In this document: piece by piece, positions 38,347 through 47,030 of the stretch
How the letters are laid out: every line of letters begins with the position of its first letter
Numbering within the stretch: the first letter of the stretch is position 1
DNA from: Planomonospora parontospora
GTDB taxonomy: Bacteria > Actinomycetota > Actinomycetes > Streptosporangiales > Streptosporangiaceae
NCBI GenBank assembly: GCA_014647935.1
Contig: BMQD01000018.1
Span: forward strand, 92,396-156,395
Length of the DNA: 64,000 nucleotides
Reading direction: 5' to 3'
Notes under the pieces: model-generated
What the model saw: the letters and a program-made list of their open reading frames with translations, nothing else
What the model was told of the DNA's origin: nothing
Databases searched by the model: none
Position numbers and translations under genes: made by a program

Positions 38347-38787
38347 TCAGACGGCGGCCAGCTCGCGGGGGCGCGCGGGGGCGGGGCCGTCGTGGCGGCG
38401 GAGCCGCTTGCGCAGGTGCACGGTGGTGCCGCGGCCGGGGGCGATGTCGAAGGAGATCTCGTCCACCACGGATTGCATGATCAGGATGCCGCGGCCGTTC
38501 TCGATGTCGTTCGGCGGGTAGTGGTCCGGCACCCGGACGAGACCGCGGCCCCGGTCGGTGATGCGCACGTCGCAGCGGTCGGGGCCGATGGCGGCCTCGA
38601 CCTCGTAGCGGTTGTCCGGGCCGCCGTGGCGCACGGCGTTGGTGCACGCCTCGGTGACCGCGAGCAGGATGTCGGAGACGCAGCTCCTCGTCACACCGCG
38701 GAAGGCCAGGGAGTCGCCGAGAATCCTGCGGACCATCGGAATGCCGACGGCCTCTCTTGGCAGAGCCAATGAGAACTCGAAATCCAC
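38347..38787 (-). CDS. anti-sigma-factor-type ATP-binding protein (HATPase_c, RsbW-like)
   Basis: 146 residues, a lone GHKL ATPase domain. The N box (LLAVTEACTNAVRHG), G1 box (ITDRGRGL) and G2 box (NGRGILIMQSV) are intact, so ATP binding is expected. Stand-alone proteins of this type in actinobacteria are often anti-sigma serine kinases or their relatives. No sigma factor or anti-anti-sigma gene is adjacent. The gene lies between purS and purQ on the same strand, with gaps of 167 and 215 bp, so it probably has its own promoter. The GTG follows GGGAGGG. Confidence 0.9.
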   Translation of the reverse strand: MDFEFSLALPREAVGIPMVRRILGDSLAFRGVTRSCVSDILLAVTEACTNAVRHGGPDNRYEVEAAIGPDRCDVRITDRGRGLVRVPDHYPPNDIENGRGILIMQSVVDEISFDIAPGRGTTVHLRKRLRRHDGPAPARPRELAAV

Positions 38788-38954
38788 CGGATCCCTCCCG
38801 GGCCAGACGTCACCCAGTGAAGGTTTCCCTGGGGAATCCGGGCTAACCGCAAAATAACTGTGATGTTATCCACTGTTAGTCAGGACGTGGTGTGGGATGC
38901 CCCCAGGGATGGATTTAACCGGCACAGAGGGATTTTGCTGATATATCCGGCCGA

Positions 38955-39200
38955 CTACTCTTCGACGGTGACCCTGTAGTCCTCGATCACGGTGTTGGCC
39001 AGCAGGGTCTCGGCCATCTTGCGGATGTCCGAAAGGGCGGCCTCGTCGGCCGGGCCGTCGAGCTCCACCTCGAACCGCTTGCCCTGCCGTACCGCGGAGA
39101 CGCCGGAGAAGCCGAGCCGCGGGAGCGCCCGGGCGATGGCCTGCCCCTGGGCGTCGAGAATCTCGGGCTTCAGCATGACGTCGACGATGACGCGCGCCAC
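38955..39200 (-). CDS. purS: phosphoribosylformylglycinamidine synthase subunit PurS
   Basis: 81 residues, the small structural subunit that bridges PurL and PurQ. It begins VARVIVDVMLKPEILDAQGQAI and contains GFSGVSAVRQGKRFEVEL, both diagnostic. The GTG at 39200 follows GGAGGAA; the long frame upstream of it is an artefact of GC-rich sequence. It starts the purS/ATPase/purQ/purL run and is divergent from the E1alpha gene. Confidence 0.95.
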   Translation of the reverse strand: MARVIVDVMLKPEILDAQGQAIARALPRLGFSGVSAVRQGKRFEVELDGPADEAALSDIRKMAETLLANTVIEDYRVTVEE

Positions 39201-39539
39201 GGTGTTCCTCCAGGGTGCAGCGGGGTCGGTTGGGCGCCTCAAGCGTAACGGTCCCCGCCGGCGGCCCGTCGCCGGGTCCGCCCCGGTCCGGGGAGGGCCG
39301 GGCGGGCGCGCGTCCCGTACCGGTGCGAAGGGCATCCGCTCCGCACGGGTGTAAAGGGGGCCGGAGGGGAACGGGGACCGTATGGAGGCCGGAGCAGGGC
39401 TTGCGCGCAGGTATGTGACGTCTGCCACGATGTCCACAAGCGCAGACGAACCATCATCGACCGGATCCGATGCGTCGCTAACCGGCCGGACACGAGCGGC
39501 GACCCCGCTCGGACGGCCCCGAGCACACAGGAGCGGCAC
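39201..39539. other. 339-bp gene-free divergent region between purS and E1alpha
   Basis: It should contain the promoters for both the pur run and the dehydrogenase operon. TTGCGC at 39399-39404 could be a -35 box for the plus strand, but no convincing -10 partner stands out. No hairpin longer than about 7 bp and no RNA gene was found. Confidence 0.5.
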
Positions 39540-40658
39540 GTGACAGCCGACGCCTCTCGCGGTGCCCAGGCACCCCCCGAGCTCGTCCAGTTGCTGACCC
39601 CGGAGGGGGAGCGGGTCGAGCACCCCGACTACGACATCGACCTGACACCCGAGGAGATCCGCGGCCTCTACCGCGACCTGGTCATGGTGCGCCGGATCGA
39701 CCTGGAGGCCGTCGCCCTGCAACGCCAGGGCGAACTGGGCCTGTGGGCCTCGCTGCTCGGCCAGGAGGCCGCGCAGATCGGCTCCGGCCGGGCCCTGACC
39801 GACGCGGACATGGCGTTCCCGACCTACCGGGAGCACGGCGTGGCCTGGTGCCGCGGGGTGGACCCGGTCAACCTCCTCGGCCTGTTCCGGGGGGTCAACC
39901 ACGGCGGCTGGGACCCCGCCGAGCACAACTTCCACCTCTACACGATCGTGATCGGCAGCCAGACCCTGCACGCGGTCGGCTACGCCATGGGCATCCAGCG
40001 CGACGGGGCCGTCGGCGAGGACGGCGCGGCCTCGATCGTCTACTTCGGCGACGGCGCCACCTCCCAGGGCGACGTGAACGAGTCGTTCATCTGGGCGTCG
40101 GTGTTCAACGCCCCGGTGGTGTTCTTCTGCCAGAACAACCAGTGGGCCATCTCCGAGCCGCTGGAGAAGCAGTCGCGCATCCCGCTCTACCGCCGGGCCA
40201 GCGGGTTCGGCTTCCCCGGCGTCCGGGTGGACGGCAACGACGTGTTCGCCTGCCTGGCGGTCACCCGCAAGGCGCTGGCCGACGCCCGCTCCGGGCAGGG
40301 CCCGGTGCTGATCGAGGCCTACACCTACCGGATGGGCGCGCACACCACCTCCGACGACCCGACCCGCTACCGGCTGGCCGACGAGCTGGAGGCCTGGAAG
40401 CTCAAGGACCCGATCGAGCGGGTCAAGGCCTACCTGGTCCGCAACCGGCTCGCCGACCAGGCGTTCTTCGACGGGGTCGACGCCGAGGCCGACGAGCTCG
40501 GCAAGGACGTGCGCAGGCGCTGCCTGCAGCTGCCGGACCCGGGGCCGATGGAGATGTTCGAGCACGTCTACGCCGAGCCGCACCGGCTGATCGAGGCCGA
40601 GCGCGCCGAGTTCGCCGCCTACCTCGCCGGATTCGAGAACGAGGGGGTCGAGGGATGA
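39540..40658 (+). CDS. 2-oxoacid dehydrogenase E1 component, alpha subunit
   Basis: 372 residues. It decarboxylates a 2-oxo acid with thiamine diphosphate together with the beta subunit. The TPP-binding motif is [14 protein letters not shown]...[10 protein letters not shown]. The phosphorylation-loop region is [16 protein letters not shown]. The sequence type, with a long N-terminal lead ([19 protein letters not shown]), matches actinobacterial E1alpha often labelled pyruvate or branched-chain dehydrogenase. Substrate specificity cannot be fixed from sequence. The GTG follows AGGAGCGGCAC. Its stop overlaps the beta start (ATGA). Confidence 0.94.
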   Translation: MTADASRGAQAPPELVQLLTPEGERVEHPDYDIDLTPEEIRGLYRDLVMVRRIDLEAVALQRQGELGLWASLLGQEAAQIGSGRALTDADMAFPTYREHGVAWCRGVDPVNLLGLFRGVNHGGWDPAEHNFHLYTIVIGSQTLHAVGYAMGIQRDGAVGEDGAASIVYFGDGATSQGDVNESFIWASVFNAPVVFFCQNNQWAISEPLEKQSRIPLYRRASGFGFPGVRVDGNDVFACLAVTRKALADARSGQGPVLIEAYTYRMGAHTTSDDPTRYRLADELEAWKLKDPIERVKAYLVRNRLADQAFFDGVDAEADELGKDVRRRCLQLPDPGPMEMFEHVYAEPHRLIEAERAEFAAYLAGFENEGVEG

Positions 40659-41635
40659 CGACGCTCACCATGGCCAAGGCCCTGAACGAGGGCATGCGCA
40701 AGGCGATGGAGGACGACCCCAAGGTCCTCGTCATGGGCGAGGACGTGGGCAAGCTCGGCGGCGTGTTCCGCGTCACCGACGGCCTGCAGAAGGACTTCGG
40801 CGAGCAGCGGGTCATCGACACCCCGCTGGCCGAGTCCGGCATCATCGGCACGGCCATCGGCCTCGCGCTCCGCGGCTACCGGCCGGTCTGCGAGATCCAG
40901 TTCGACGGGTTCGTCTTCCCCGCCGCCGACCAGATCATCACCCAGCTCGCCAAGATGCCGATGCGCTCCCTGGGCAAGCTCAGGCTCCCCGTCGTGGTCC
41001 GCATCCCCTGCGGCGGCGGCATCGGCGCGGTGGAGCACCACAGCGAGTCCCCCGAGACGTACTTCACGCACACCGCCGGCCTGCGCGTGGTGACCTGCTC
41101 CAACCCGGCGGACGCCTACGCGATGATCCAGCAGGCGATCCGGTGCGACGACCCGGTCGTCTTCTTCGAGCCCAAGCGCCGCTACTGGGACAAGGCCGAG
41201 GTCGACACCTCCGGCGCGGCGGACTGGCTCCCCCTCGACCGGGCCCGCGTCGTACGGCCCGGCGCGGACGTCACGCTGCTGGCCTACGGGCCGATGGTGA
41301 AGACCTGCCTGGAGGTGGCCGCGGCCGCCCAGGAGGACGGCCGCTCGCTGGAGGTCGTGGACCTGCGCTCGCTCAACCCGCTGGACCTGCCCGCGGTCGT
41401 GGAGTCGGTACGGCGCACCGGGCGGTGCGTCGTGGTGCACGAGGCGCCCGTCTTCAACGGCTACGGCGCCGAGCTGGCCGCCCGGATCACCGAGGAGTGC
41501 TTCTACCACCTGGAGGCGCCGGTGCTGCGGGTGGGCGGGCCGTCCACGCCGTACCCGCCCTCCCGGCTGGAGGATCACTACCTGCCGGACCTGGACCGGG
41601 TGCTGGACGCCGTCGACCGCGCGTTCGCGTTCTGA
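40655..41635 (+). CDS. 2-oxoacid dehydrogenase E1 component, beta subunit
   Basis: 326 residues. Typical features are [38 protein letters not shown] and the C-terminal transketolase domain with GPSTPYPPS. It forms the alpha2-beta2 E1 with the preceding gene, with which it overlaps by 4 bp. The E2 gene follows after 11 bp, so the three form one operon. Confidence 0.95.
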   Translation: MTTLTMAKALNEGMRKAMEDDPKVLVMGEDVGKLGGVFRVTDGLQKDFGEQRVIDTPLAESGIIGTAIGLALRGYRPVCEIQFDGFVFPAADQIITQLAKMPMRSLGKLRLPVVVRIPCGGGIGAVEHHSESPETYFTHTAGLRVVTCSNPADAYAMIQQAIRCDDPVVFFEPKRRYWDKAEVDTSGAADWLPLDRARVVRPGADVTLLAYGPMVKTCLEVAAAAQEDGRSLEVVDLRSLNPLDLPAVVESVRRTGRCVVVHEAPVFNGYGAELAARITEECFYHLEAPVLRVGGPSTPYPPSRLEDHYLPDLDRVLDAVDRAFAF

Positions 41636-41646
41636 GGAGGGGGACG

Positions 41647-43095
41647 GTGAAGGAGTTCAAGCTCCCCGACGTGGGCGAGGGCCTGACCGAGGCGGAGATC
41701 GTCCGCTGGCACGTGAAGGCCGGCGACCCGGTCAAGGTGAACCAGACCATCGTGGAGATCGAGACCGCCAAGGCGGTCGTCGAGCTGCCCTGCCCGTTCG
41801 AGGGCGTGGTCGCCGCCCTGCTGGCGGAGGAGGGCGAGACCGTCGACGTGGGCAGGCCCATCATCGCGGTCGACGACGGCTCCCCGGCCCCGGTCCCGCC
41901 GCCCCCGGCGGACGCCCCCGCGGGCCGGGCGGCGCTGGCCGACGACATGGTCCCGGCCGTCCCGGCGGTCCCCGCGGAGGCGGGCCGGAACGGGACCGCC
42001 GCGGGGGGAGGGGAGAAGCGCCAGCCCGTCCTGGTCGGCTACGGCGTCAAGCCGGGAGCGGCCAAGCGCCGCCCCCGCAAGCAGCCGCCCGCCGCGCCGG
42101 GCGCGGAGCGGAGCGCCGTGCCGGACCGGCCGGCCGCCGGACCGGCTCCGCAGGCCGCCGCGCCGGGCGCGGAGTCGGGCGGCGTGCCGGGCCCGGCGTC
42201 CGCCGCGACCGGTCCGGGGGCCGCGGCGGGACGCGTGGCGGTGCTGGCCAAGCCCCCGGTGCGCAAGCTCGCCAAGGACCTCGGGATCGACCTGGCCGCG
42301 CTCACCGGGACCGGGCCGCAGGGCTCGATCACCCGGGAGGACGTGCACGCGGCGGCGGCCGCACCCGTACGGCCTGCGGCGCGGACCGGGGCGGCGGACG
42401 AGGAGCGGATCCCGGTCAAGGGCGTGCGGAAGGCGACCGCCCAGGCCATGGTGGCCTCGGCGTTCACCGCCCCGCACGTCACCGAGTTCCTCCAGGTGGA
42501 CATGACCGGGACCATGGAGGCGGTCGGGCGGCTGCGCGCCCTCGACGACTTCGCCGGGGTCAGGGTCTCGCCGCTGCTCCTGGTCGCCAAGGCGCTGCTC
42601 GTCGCGGTCCGCCGCCATCCGATGATCAACTCGGTGTGGGACGAGGCGGCGCAGGAGATCGTGGTCAAGCACCGCGTGAACCTGGGCATCGCCGCCGCGA
42701 CCCCCCGCGGCCTGCTCGTGCCCAACGTCAAGGACGCCCAGTCCCTGTCGCTGCCGGAACTGGCGGCGGCCCTGGCGGAGCTGGCCGAGACCGCGCGGGC
42801 CGGCCGCACCCGACCGGCGGACATGGCGGGCGGCACGATCACGATCACCAACGTGGGCGTGTTCGGGGTGGACGCCGGCACGCCGATCCTCAACCCGGGC
42901 GAGTCCGCGATCCTGGCCCTCGGCCAGGTCAGGGACATGCCGTGGGTGGTGGACGGGCAGATCGCGGTGCGCAAGGTGTGCACGCTCGCGCTCTCCTTCG
43001 ACCACCGGGTGGTGGACGGCGAGCTCGGCTCGCTGTTCCTGCGCGACATCGGGGCCATGCTGGAGGACCCGCTGCGCATGCTCGCCTGGGGCTGA
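41647..43095 (+). CDS. dihydrolipoamide acyltransferase (E2) of 2-oxoacid dehydrogenase
   Basis: 482 residues. One lipoyl domain (1-~78) carries the lipoylated lysine in [10 protein letters not shown] long Ala/Pro/Gly linker follows, then a peripheral-subunit-binding domain (~205-240, [22 protein letters not shown]) and the catalytic domain (~255-482), ending in DHRVVDGE with the catalytic His and Asp. The GTG follows GGAGGGGGACG. No E3 (lipoamide dehydrogenase) gene is linked, so E3 must be shared with another complex. The terminator at 43145-43176 closes the operon. Confidence 0.95.
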   Translation: MKEFKLPDVGEGLTEAEIVRWHVKAGDPVKVNQTIVEIETAKAVVELPCPFEGVVAALLAEEGETVDVGRPIIAVDDGSPAPVPPPPADAPAGRAALADDMVPAVPAVPAEAGRNGTAAGGGEKRQPVLVGYGVKPGAAKRRPRKQPPAAPGAERSAVPDRPAAGPAPQAAAPGAESGGVPGPASAATGPGAAAGRVAVLAKPPVRKLAKDLGIDLAALTGTGPQGSITREDVHAAAAAPVRPAARTGAADEERIPVKGVRKATAQAMVASAFTAPHVTEFLQVDMTGTMEAVGRLRALDDFAGVRVSPLLLVAKALLVAVRRHPMINSVWDEAAQEIVVKHRVNLGIAAATPRGLLVPNVKDAQSLSLPELAAALAELAETARAGRTRPADMAGGTITITNVGVFGVDAGTPILNPGESAILALGQVRDMPWVVDGQIAVRKVCTLALSFDHRVVDGELGSLFLRDIGAMLEDPLRMLAWG

Positions 43096-43144
43096 GGCCG
43101 CACGGCCGGGGCCGGAGCCGGACGGTGAAGGACCGGGACCAGAA

Positions 43145-43176
43145 GGACCGGGACCGGACGCCGGAGGTCCCGGTCC
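43145..43176 (+). terminator. terminator after E2 gene
   Basis: An 11-bp perfect stem (GGACCGGGACC / GGTCCCGGTCC) with a 10-nt loop lies 50 bp after the E2 stop. The left arm is present twice (also at 43130-43140), so an alternative hairpin can form. Confidence 0.7.
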
Positions 43177-43196
43177 GGAGCCGGACGGCCGGAGAT

Positions 43197-43232
43197 CGGC
43201 GGGGCCCGCCGTGCACCGGCGGGGCCCGCCGT
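43197..43232. repeat. 16-bp direct repeat with 20-bp period before Dabb gene
   Basis: CGGCGGGGCCCGCCGT occurs exactly at 43197-43212 and 43217-43232. Each copy is nearly self-complementary. The second ends 42 bp before the Dabb start, a position where paired operators would be possible. Confidence 0.65.
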
Positions 43233-43274
43233 ACGCTGGCGGGCATCCGAACCGCGAGGGAGACAGGACCGACC

Positions 43275-43568
43275 ATGTTCCGCCACATCGTGCTGCTCGC
43301 CTGGACCGAGGACGCCACCGACGAGCAGAAGGCCGCCGTCGCGGCCGGACTGGGCAGGCTGCCGGAGCTGATCCCGCAGCTGCGCTCCTACGTGATCGGT
43401 CCCGACGCGGGGGTGAGCGCCGGCAACCACGACTTCGCGGTGGTCGCGGACTTCGACGGCGTCGAGGACTACGTCGTCTACCGGGACCACCCGGAGCACC
43501 AGGCCGTGATCGCCGAGCGCATCAAGCCGATCCTGGCCTCCCGCGCCGCCGTGCAGTACCACGTCTAG
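43275..43568 (+). CDS. Dabb-family stress-response A/B-barrel protein
   Basis: 97 residues, a dimeric ferredoxin-like fold. It begins MFRHIVLLAWTEDAT and has the family segment HDFAVVADFDGVEDYVVYRDHPEHQ. Relatives include polyketide cyclases and proteins of unknown function. The ATG is preceded by GGGAGACAGGACC. The last seven codons and the stop lie inside a 67-bp unit that is duplicated immediately downstream. Confidence 0.9.
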   Translation: MFRHIVLLAWTEDATDEQKAAVAAGLGRLPELIPQLRSYVIGPDAGVSAGNHDFAVVADFDGVEDYVVYRDHPEHQAVIAERIKPILASRAAVQYHV

Positions 43569-43677
43569 ACCGGCGGCCGGACCCGGCCTCCGGCGGAGAC
43601 GATCAGTGCACGCCGCCGTGCGGCACCACGTCTAGACCGCCCGCAGAACCCGGCCTCTGGCAGACGCGATCAGCGCC
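43544..43677. repeat. 67-bp tandem duplication of two convergent gene ends
   Basis: Copy 1 (43544-43610) and copy 2 (43611-43677) align without gaps at roughly 80 percent identity. Copy 1 encodes the real C-terminus of the Dabb protein (AAVQYHV-stop); copy 2 encodes AAVRHHV-stop in the same phase. Read on the minus strand, copy 2 encodes the real end of the PurA-like protein (ALIASARGRVLRAV-stop); copy 1 encodes a similar dead tail (LIVSAGGRVRPPV-stop). One ancestral junction carrying both gene tails was duplicated. Confidence 0.85.
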
Positions 43678-44852
43678 TTGTCCGCGGAGGTCGGGCCGGA
43701 GGAGCCGAGCCACACGGGCACGCCCAGCGCTCCGGCGACCGCTTCCGGCCAGTCGTCGACCCCGTCGGCGTAGTGCGGCCGGGCCCGCCCCAGCCGGGCG
43801 GTGAGCCGGGCCTGGCCCTCCAGGTCGCCCCTGCGGCCCACCGGCGGCTCGCCGATGTCGTAGGAGTCGCACATCCGCGAGACCGGCGCGTCCAGGTGGG
43901 TGAGGGCCAGGGCGTCCGCCCCGCCCGCCGCCGACAGCGCGTAGCGGTGCGCGACGGCGTCGAAGTGCCCGGTCCGGAACGGGCCCTGCCAGCGGCCGTC
44001 CCGGTTGTGCGGCTCGGGCAGGCGCAACCGGGGGTCCTCGGTGACCAGCGGCCCCGGACCGTGCCGGGTCGTGTAGGTGCGCAGCACGCCGAGCCGTACG
44101 GCGGCGGCCCCGTCGAGCAGCGCCAGCGCGTTGCCGAAGGTCGTCGTGCTCCAGGTCGTGTGGGGGTGGAAGCCGTGCCACTCGTCGAGCAGTACCCCCT
44201 GGGCGCCCTCGAAGACGACGGGCCGCCTGCGCAGCAGGGCGGTGACGTAGGAGGGGTCGACCAGGGCCACCTGCTCGGCGAACGCCCGGTAGACCGCCAC
44301 GCAGTCGGCGACCGGCGGCCCGCCCGCGCCGAGCCGCTCGCGCAGCGCCTCCAGCTTGCGGGTCAGCGCCCACGGCCGCTCGCAGTCGCCGACCCTGGGG
44401 GCCATGAAGGGGTGCTCCAGCGCGTAGGCCATCGCCTCCCCGACGCCCATCCCGCAGGATCCGTGCCGCTTCCCGCCGCGGGCGAGCTCCCGGGCCCGCC
44501 CGGCCGCCACGTGGTACGGCGTGGCGAGCAGGGCCTCCCGGTCGACGGTGAGCAGGCCGTACGGGTCCGGGACGCCGATCCGGCGCAGGTGGTCGGCCTC
44601 GGCGGTGAGCGCGAAGGGGTCCACCACGGTGTACCGCGACAGGTGGGTCGGCACGCCGCGCAGGGTCCCCGACCCGAACTGGGAGAACGTGTGGTGCCGC
44701 CCGTCGGGCAGCACGACGTTGTGCCCGGCCTGGGCGCCCCCGTTGAACCTGACCACCGCCGAGACCCCGCCGCGGGAGCAGAGCCAGTCGACCACGGTGC
44801 CCTTGCCGGCGTCGCCGTATCCGAGGTCGACGACGATCACGTGGTCCCTCAC
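43632..44852 (-). CDS. divergent adenylosuccinate-synthetase-like enzyme
   Basis: 406 residues against about 430 for ordinary PurA. The GTPase-type core is recognisable: YGDAGKGTVVDWL (normally GDEGKGK; catalytic Asp D14 kept, Glu to Ala at 15), FNGGAQAGHNVV (catalytic His H44 kept), FEGAQGVLLDEWHG and ALALTHLD. The aspartate-binding loop, normally TGRxRRCGWxD, is reduced to TGHFD (H296-D298), losing the two arginines. It may therefore condense a different amino donor or nucleotide. The ATG overlaps the VWA stop (ATGA). It is the last gene of the four-gene operon. It is probably not the housekeeping purA. Confidence 0.85.
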   Translation of the reverse strand: MRDHVIVVDLGYGDAGKGTVVDWLCSRGGVSAVVRFNGGAQAGHNVVLPDGRHHTFSQFGSGTLRGVPTHLSRYTVVDPFALTAEADHLRRIGVPDPYGLLTVDREALLATPYHVAAGRARELARGGKRHGSCGMGVGEAMAYALEHPFMAPRVGDCERPWALTRKLEALRERLGAGGPPVADCVAVYRAFAEQVALVDPSYVTALLRRRPVVFEGAQGVLLDEWHGFHPHTTWSTTTFGNALALLDGAAAVRLGVLRTYTTRHGPGPLVTEDPRLRLPEPHNRDGRWQGPFRTGHFDAVAHRYALSAAGGADALALTHLDAPVSRMCDSYDIGEPPVGRRGDLEGQARLTARLGRARPHYADGVDDWPEAVAGALGVPVWLGSSGPTSADKALIASARGRVLRAV

Positions 44853-45925
44853 AGCCGGGTCACCCCGCTGCCGCCGGGGGCGGAGGGGCCGCCCGGGCCG
44901 AGCGCGCCGCGCGGGCCGGAGGGGTGACCGGGGCCGAGCGCGTCCCGGGAGCCGGCGGGGTCACCCGGGCCGAGCGCGCTCCGGGGGTCGAGGGACGCGC
45001 CGAGGGCGGGGGAGTCCACCACCGCCGCGCCCCGCTCCAGACCGGCCAGCGCCCGGGAGACCGAGGCCTGCGCGGTGGAACCGAACTCGGCCAGGTCCGC
45101 CAGGCCCTCGTCGAGGCCGACGGCGTCCTCGCCCAGCCCGACGGTGAGCGCGATGGTCTCGCAGACCGCGTCCAGGTCGTCCAGTTCCAGCACGTTCTGC
45201 CCGAGCAGCCCGCGCCAGGCGGCCAGCACGTGGCCGTTGCGGGAGTGGCTCGCCCCGGCGGGGAGGATGAAGTAGACGTCGTACATCCGGGTCAGCTCGG
45301 CGACGACGTCCTCGGTGGGGATGTCCCGCTCCAGCCGGTCGCCGATCACCCCGGCGACCTCGCGCCGCTTCACCGCCGGGTACGGCAGCTCGTCGCCGAT
45401 GATGAACAGATAGCCCCGGCGGCCCCGCTTCTCGTAGCAGTCGATCGAGGTGTGCCGGGCCATGAAGTACATCGCGAGCTCGTAGGACTCGGTCATCTGG
45501 CCGCCGCCCCCGCCTTCCAGCAGGACCTTGCCGAGGTGCTCGTCCATCCGGTTGTCGGACTCGAACTGGGCGACCTGCAGCGGCGCCCGGTCGCAGGTGG
45601 CGTCGCCGATCGCGCCGAACAGGATCTGCGGGTCGGTGGCGTAGCCCTTGCGCAGCAGCAGGCCGAGCAGGTCGGGCAGCCGGGTCTGCAGGGTGCGCGG
45701 CACGCCGCCCATCGAGCCGGTCACGTCGAAGAGCACGGCCACGGCCAGGGAGGCGGGATGCTCGGCGGAGTCGCGGCTCTCCCGGGCCGCCACGCCGTGC
45801 GGGTTCAGGTCGTCGTGCACGGTGCGCGCGCCGGAGTCGCTGTAGGCGAAGGCGCTGGCGCCCCTGGCCGCCCGGAGGCGGGAGGCGGCGGAGTAGACGT
45901 CGGTGGACCAGATTCCGCTTCCCAT
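44849..45925 (-). CDS. VWA-domain protein
   Basis: 358 residues. A von Willebrand A domain (~60-265) has a MIDAS of the DxTxS type (LFDVTGSMGG, D67/T69/S71), followed by further metal-site segments (GAIGDATCD). It should be a cytoplasmic metal-dependent scaffold; no signal peptide or membrane helix is seen. The C-terminal ~45 residues are three 12-residue repeats (ALGPGxPxGxR). It is coupled to the PurA-like gene by a 4-bp overlap and follows the J-domain/kinase gene after 43 bp. VWA proteins next to kinase-like proteins also occur in tellurite-resistance (TerY) systems. Confidence 0.9.
   Translation of the reverse strand: MGSGIWSTDVYSAASRLRAARGASAFAYSDSGARTVHDDLNPHGVAARESRDSAEHPASLAVAVLFDVTGSMGGVPRTLQTRLPDLLGLLLRKGYATDPQILFGAIGDATCDRAPLQVAQFESDNRMDEHLGKVLLEGGGGGQMTESYELAMYFMARHTSIDCYEKRGRRGYLFIIGDELPYPAVKRREVAGVIGDRLERDIPTEDVVAELTRMYDVYFILPAGASHSRNGHVLAAWRGLLGQNVLELDDLDAVCETIALTVGLGEDAVGLDEGLADLAEFGSTAQASVSRALAGLERGAAVVDSPALGASLDPRSALGPGDPAGSRDALGPGHPSGPRGALGPGGPSAPGGSGVTRL
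44876..44983. repeat. three 36-bp tandem repeats in the VWA gene
   Basis: Three in-frame 36-bp units (44876-44911, 44912-44947, 44948-44983) encode RSALGPGDPAGS, RDALGPGHPSGP and RGALGPGGPSAP at the C-terminus of the VWA protein. The tail is likely disordered and of variable length. Confidence 0.8.
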
Positions 45926-45936
45926 GGGTTCTCTTC

Positions 45937-45970
45937 CTTGAGGGGTCGCTGCGGGTCTTGAGGGGTCGCT
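45937..45970. repeat. 14-bp direct repeat, 20-bp period
   Basis: CTTGAGGGGTCGCT occurs at 45937-45950 and 45957-45970. It spans the short gap between the kinase-like gene and the VWA gene, and the second copy includes the kinase-like stop codon. The VWA ribosome site (AAGGAAGAG on the minus strand) lies next to the first copy. Confidence 0.75.
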
Positions 45971-47030
45971 ACAGGTGGAGGGGCCGGTACTGCCGCGGCC
46001 CGTACAGGTCGTCGAGGAGCTCGTCGAGCTCGGCGAGGAGCCGCCAGGCGTCGCGCGGCGGGGCGAGCAGGCTGCCCCGGAGGAAGGCGCGCATCGGCCC
46101 GGGGACGCGCCCGGCCGGGCGGCGGGAGTCGTCGGGACCGGGGTGCCCGAGGCGGTCGGGTCCGGTCGGATCGGGATCGGGGCCGTCGGGGCGCACGCCC
46201 ATCAGGGCGGCGACGCAGCGGGTGGCCAGGCGGATGTCCAGGGCCTCGGTGGCCGGCCCCCGGGCGAGGACGTCCGGCGGGTAGTCCGCGCGGTGCCGGG
46301 TGACCAGGGCGGTCAGCCGGCCGCCGACCGGCACCGACTGGCTCCAGTCGACGAGGACCAGGCCGTGCTCGACGGGGTGGACCAGGACGTGCTGCCCGAA
46401 GACGGCCCCGTGCACGATCCCGGCCCGGTGCGCGGTGCCGACCGCGACCAGCAGCCGCCGCCAGATCCAGGCCGCGTCCCGGGGGTCCAGCACCGGCCGC
46501 CGCCGCCGGACCTCCTCCAGGGTCAGGAACCCGTCCGGCACCCGGCTGATCACGTTGACGTGCCGCTCGACCCCGTCCGCGCGGTGCCGGAAGGAGTCCA
46601 CCAGGCGCGGCACGTACGGCAGGAGCAGCGGGTCGGCCTCGCGCTCGAGCGTCCGGAGCGCCTCGGCCTCGCGCCGCATGAGGTCGTTGTCGGCCGGGCC
46701 GAGGGGGAGCTTGAGCAGCATGTCGCGCTCGCACGCGCGGAGCACCGCCGTGGCGCCCCGGTGGAGCGTCCCGCCGACCCGGTAGGTCCCGCCCGCGGTG
46801 GTGATCACCGTCTCCGGCCCGGCGTGGTCACCGGGAGGTCCCCCGCGCAGCGCGGCCCAGAGCGCGGACAGCCGGGCGAAGGCCTCCGGGGCGCCGGGGG
46901 CGGTGGTCAGGTCGGGGTGGAGGCACCGGGCGAGCCGCCGGTAGGTCCGCCGCGGCGCGTCCCCGCCGAACAGGTCCTGCGGTGTCGCGGCGGCGTTGAC
47001 CAGGGCGATCGCCTCGGCGGTGGTGGTCAC
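45969..47030 (-). CDS. J-domain-like protein fused to a degenerate protein-kinase domain
   Basis: 353 residues. The first ~65 resemble a J domain, with the HPD motif at 38-40 (RRLARCLHPDL) and a following helix (EAFARLSALWAAL). The rest has a protein-kinase layout: Lys in MLLKLPL (K107), Glu in MRREAEAL and a DFG-like DWS (D228). The catalytic loop, normally HGD...N or HRD...N, reads HGAVFGQH, so both catalytic Asp and Asn are missing. It is therefore probably a pseudokinase that may still bind nucleotide. The ATG overlaps the Nudix stop (ATGA). A Pro/Asp/Gly-rich insert lies near residue 280-305. Confidence 0.82.
   Translation of the reverse strand: MTTTAEAIALVNAAATPQDLFGGDAPRRTYRRLARCLHPDLTTAPGAPEAFARLSALWAALRGGPPGDHAGPETVITTAGGTYRVGGTLHRGATAVLRACERDMLLKLPLGPADNDLMRREAEALRTLEREADPLLLPYVPRLVDSFRHRADGVERHVNVISRVPDGFLTLEEVRRRRPVLDPRDAAWIWRRLLVAVGTAHRAGIVHGAVFGQHVLVHPVEHGLVLVDWSQSVPVGGRLTALVTRHRADYPPDVLARGPATEALDIRLATRCVAALMGVRPDGPDPDPTGPDRLGHPGPDDSRRPAGRVPGPMRAFLRGSLLAPPRDAWRLLAELDELLDDLYGPRQYRPLHL

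Noticed and set aside
39201-39539. tRNA or riboswitch before purS (purine riboswitch)
   Set aside because: No cloverleaf, CCA-type acceptor or conserved purine-riboswitch core could be found on either strand.
38955-40583. Long frame extending purS upstream
   Set aside because: PurS is complete from 39200 with a strong ribosome site; the extension is antisense to the E1alpha gene.
43632-44852. Housekeeping purA
   Set aside because: The aspartate loop TGRxRRCGWxD and the P-loop Glu are missing and the protein is short; the operon context is also unlike purine synthesis.
44876-44983. CRISPR-like array
   Set aside because: The 36-bp units are directly adjacent without spacers and are in frame within the VWA gene, so they are coding tandem repeats.
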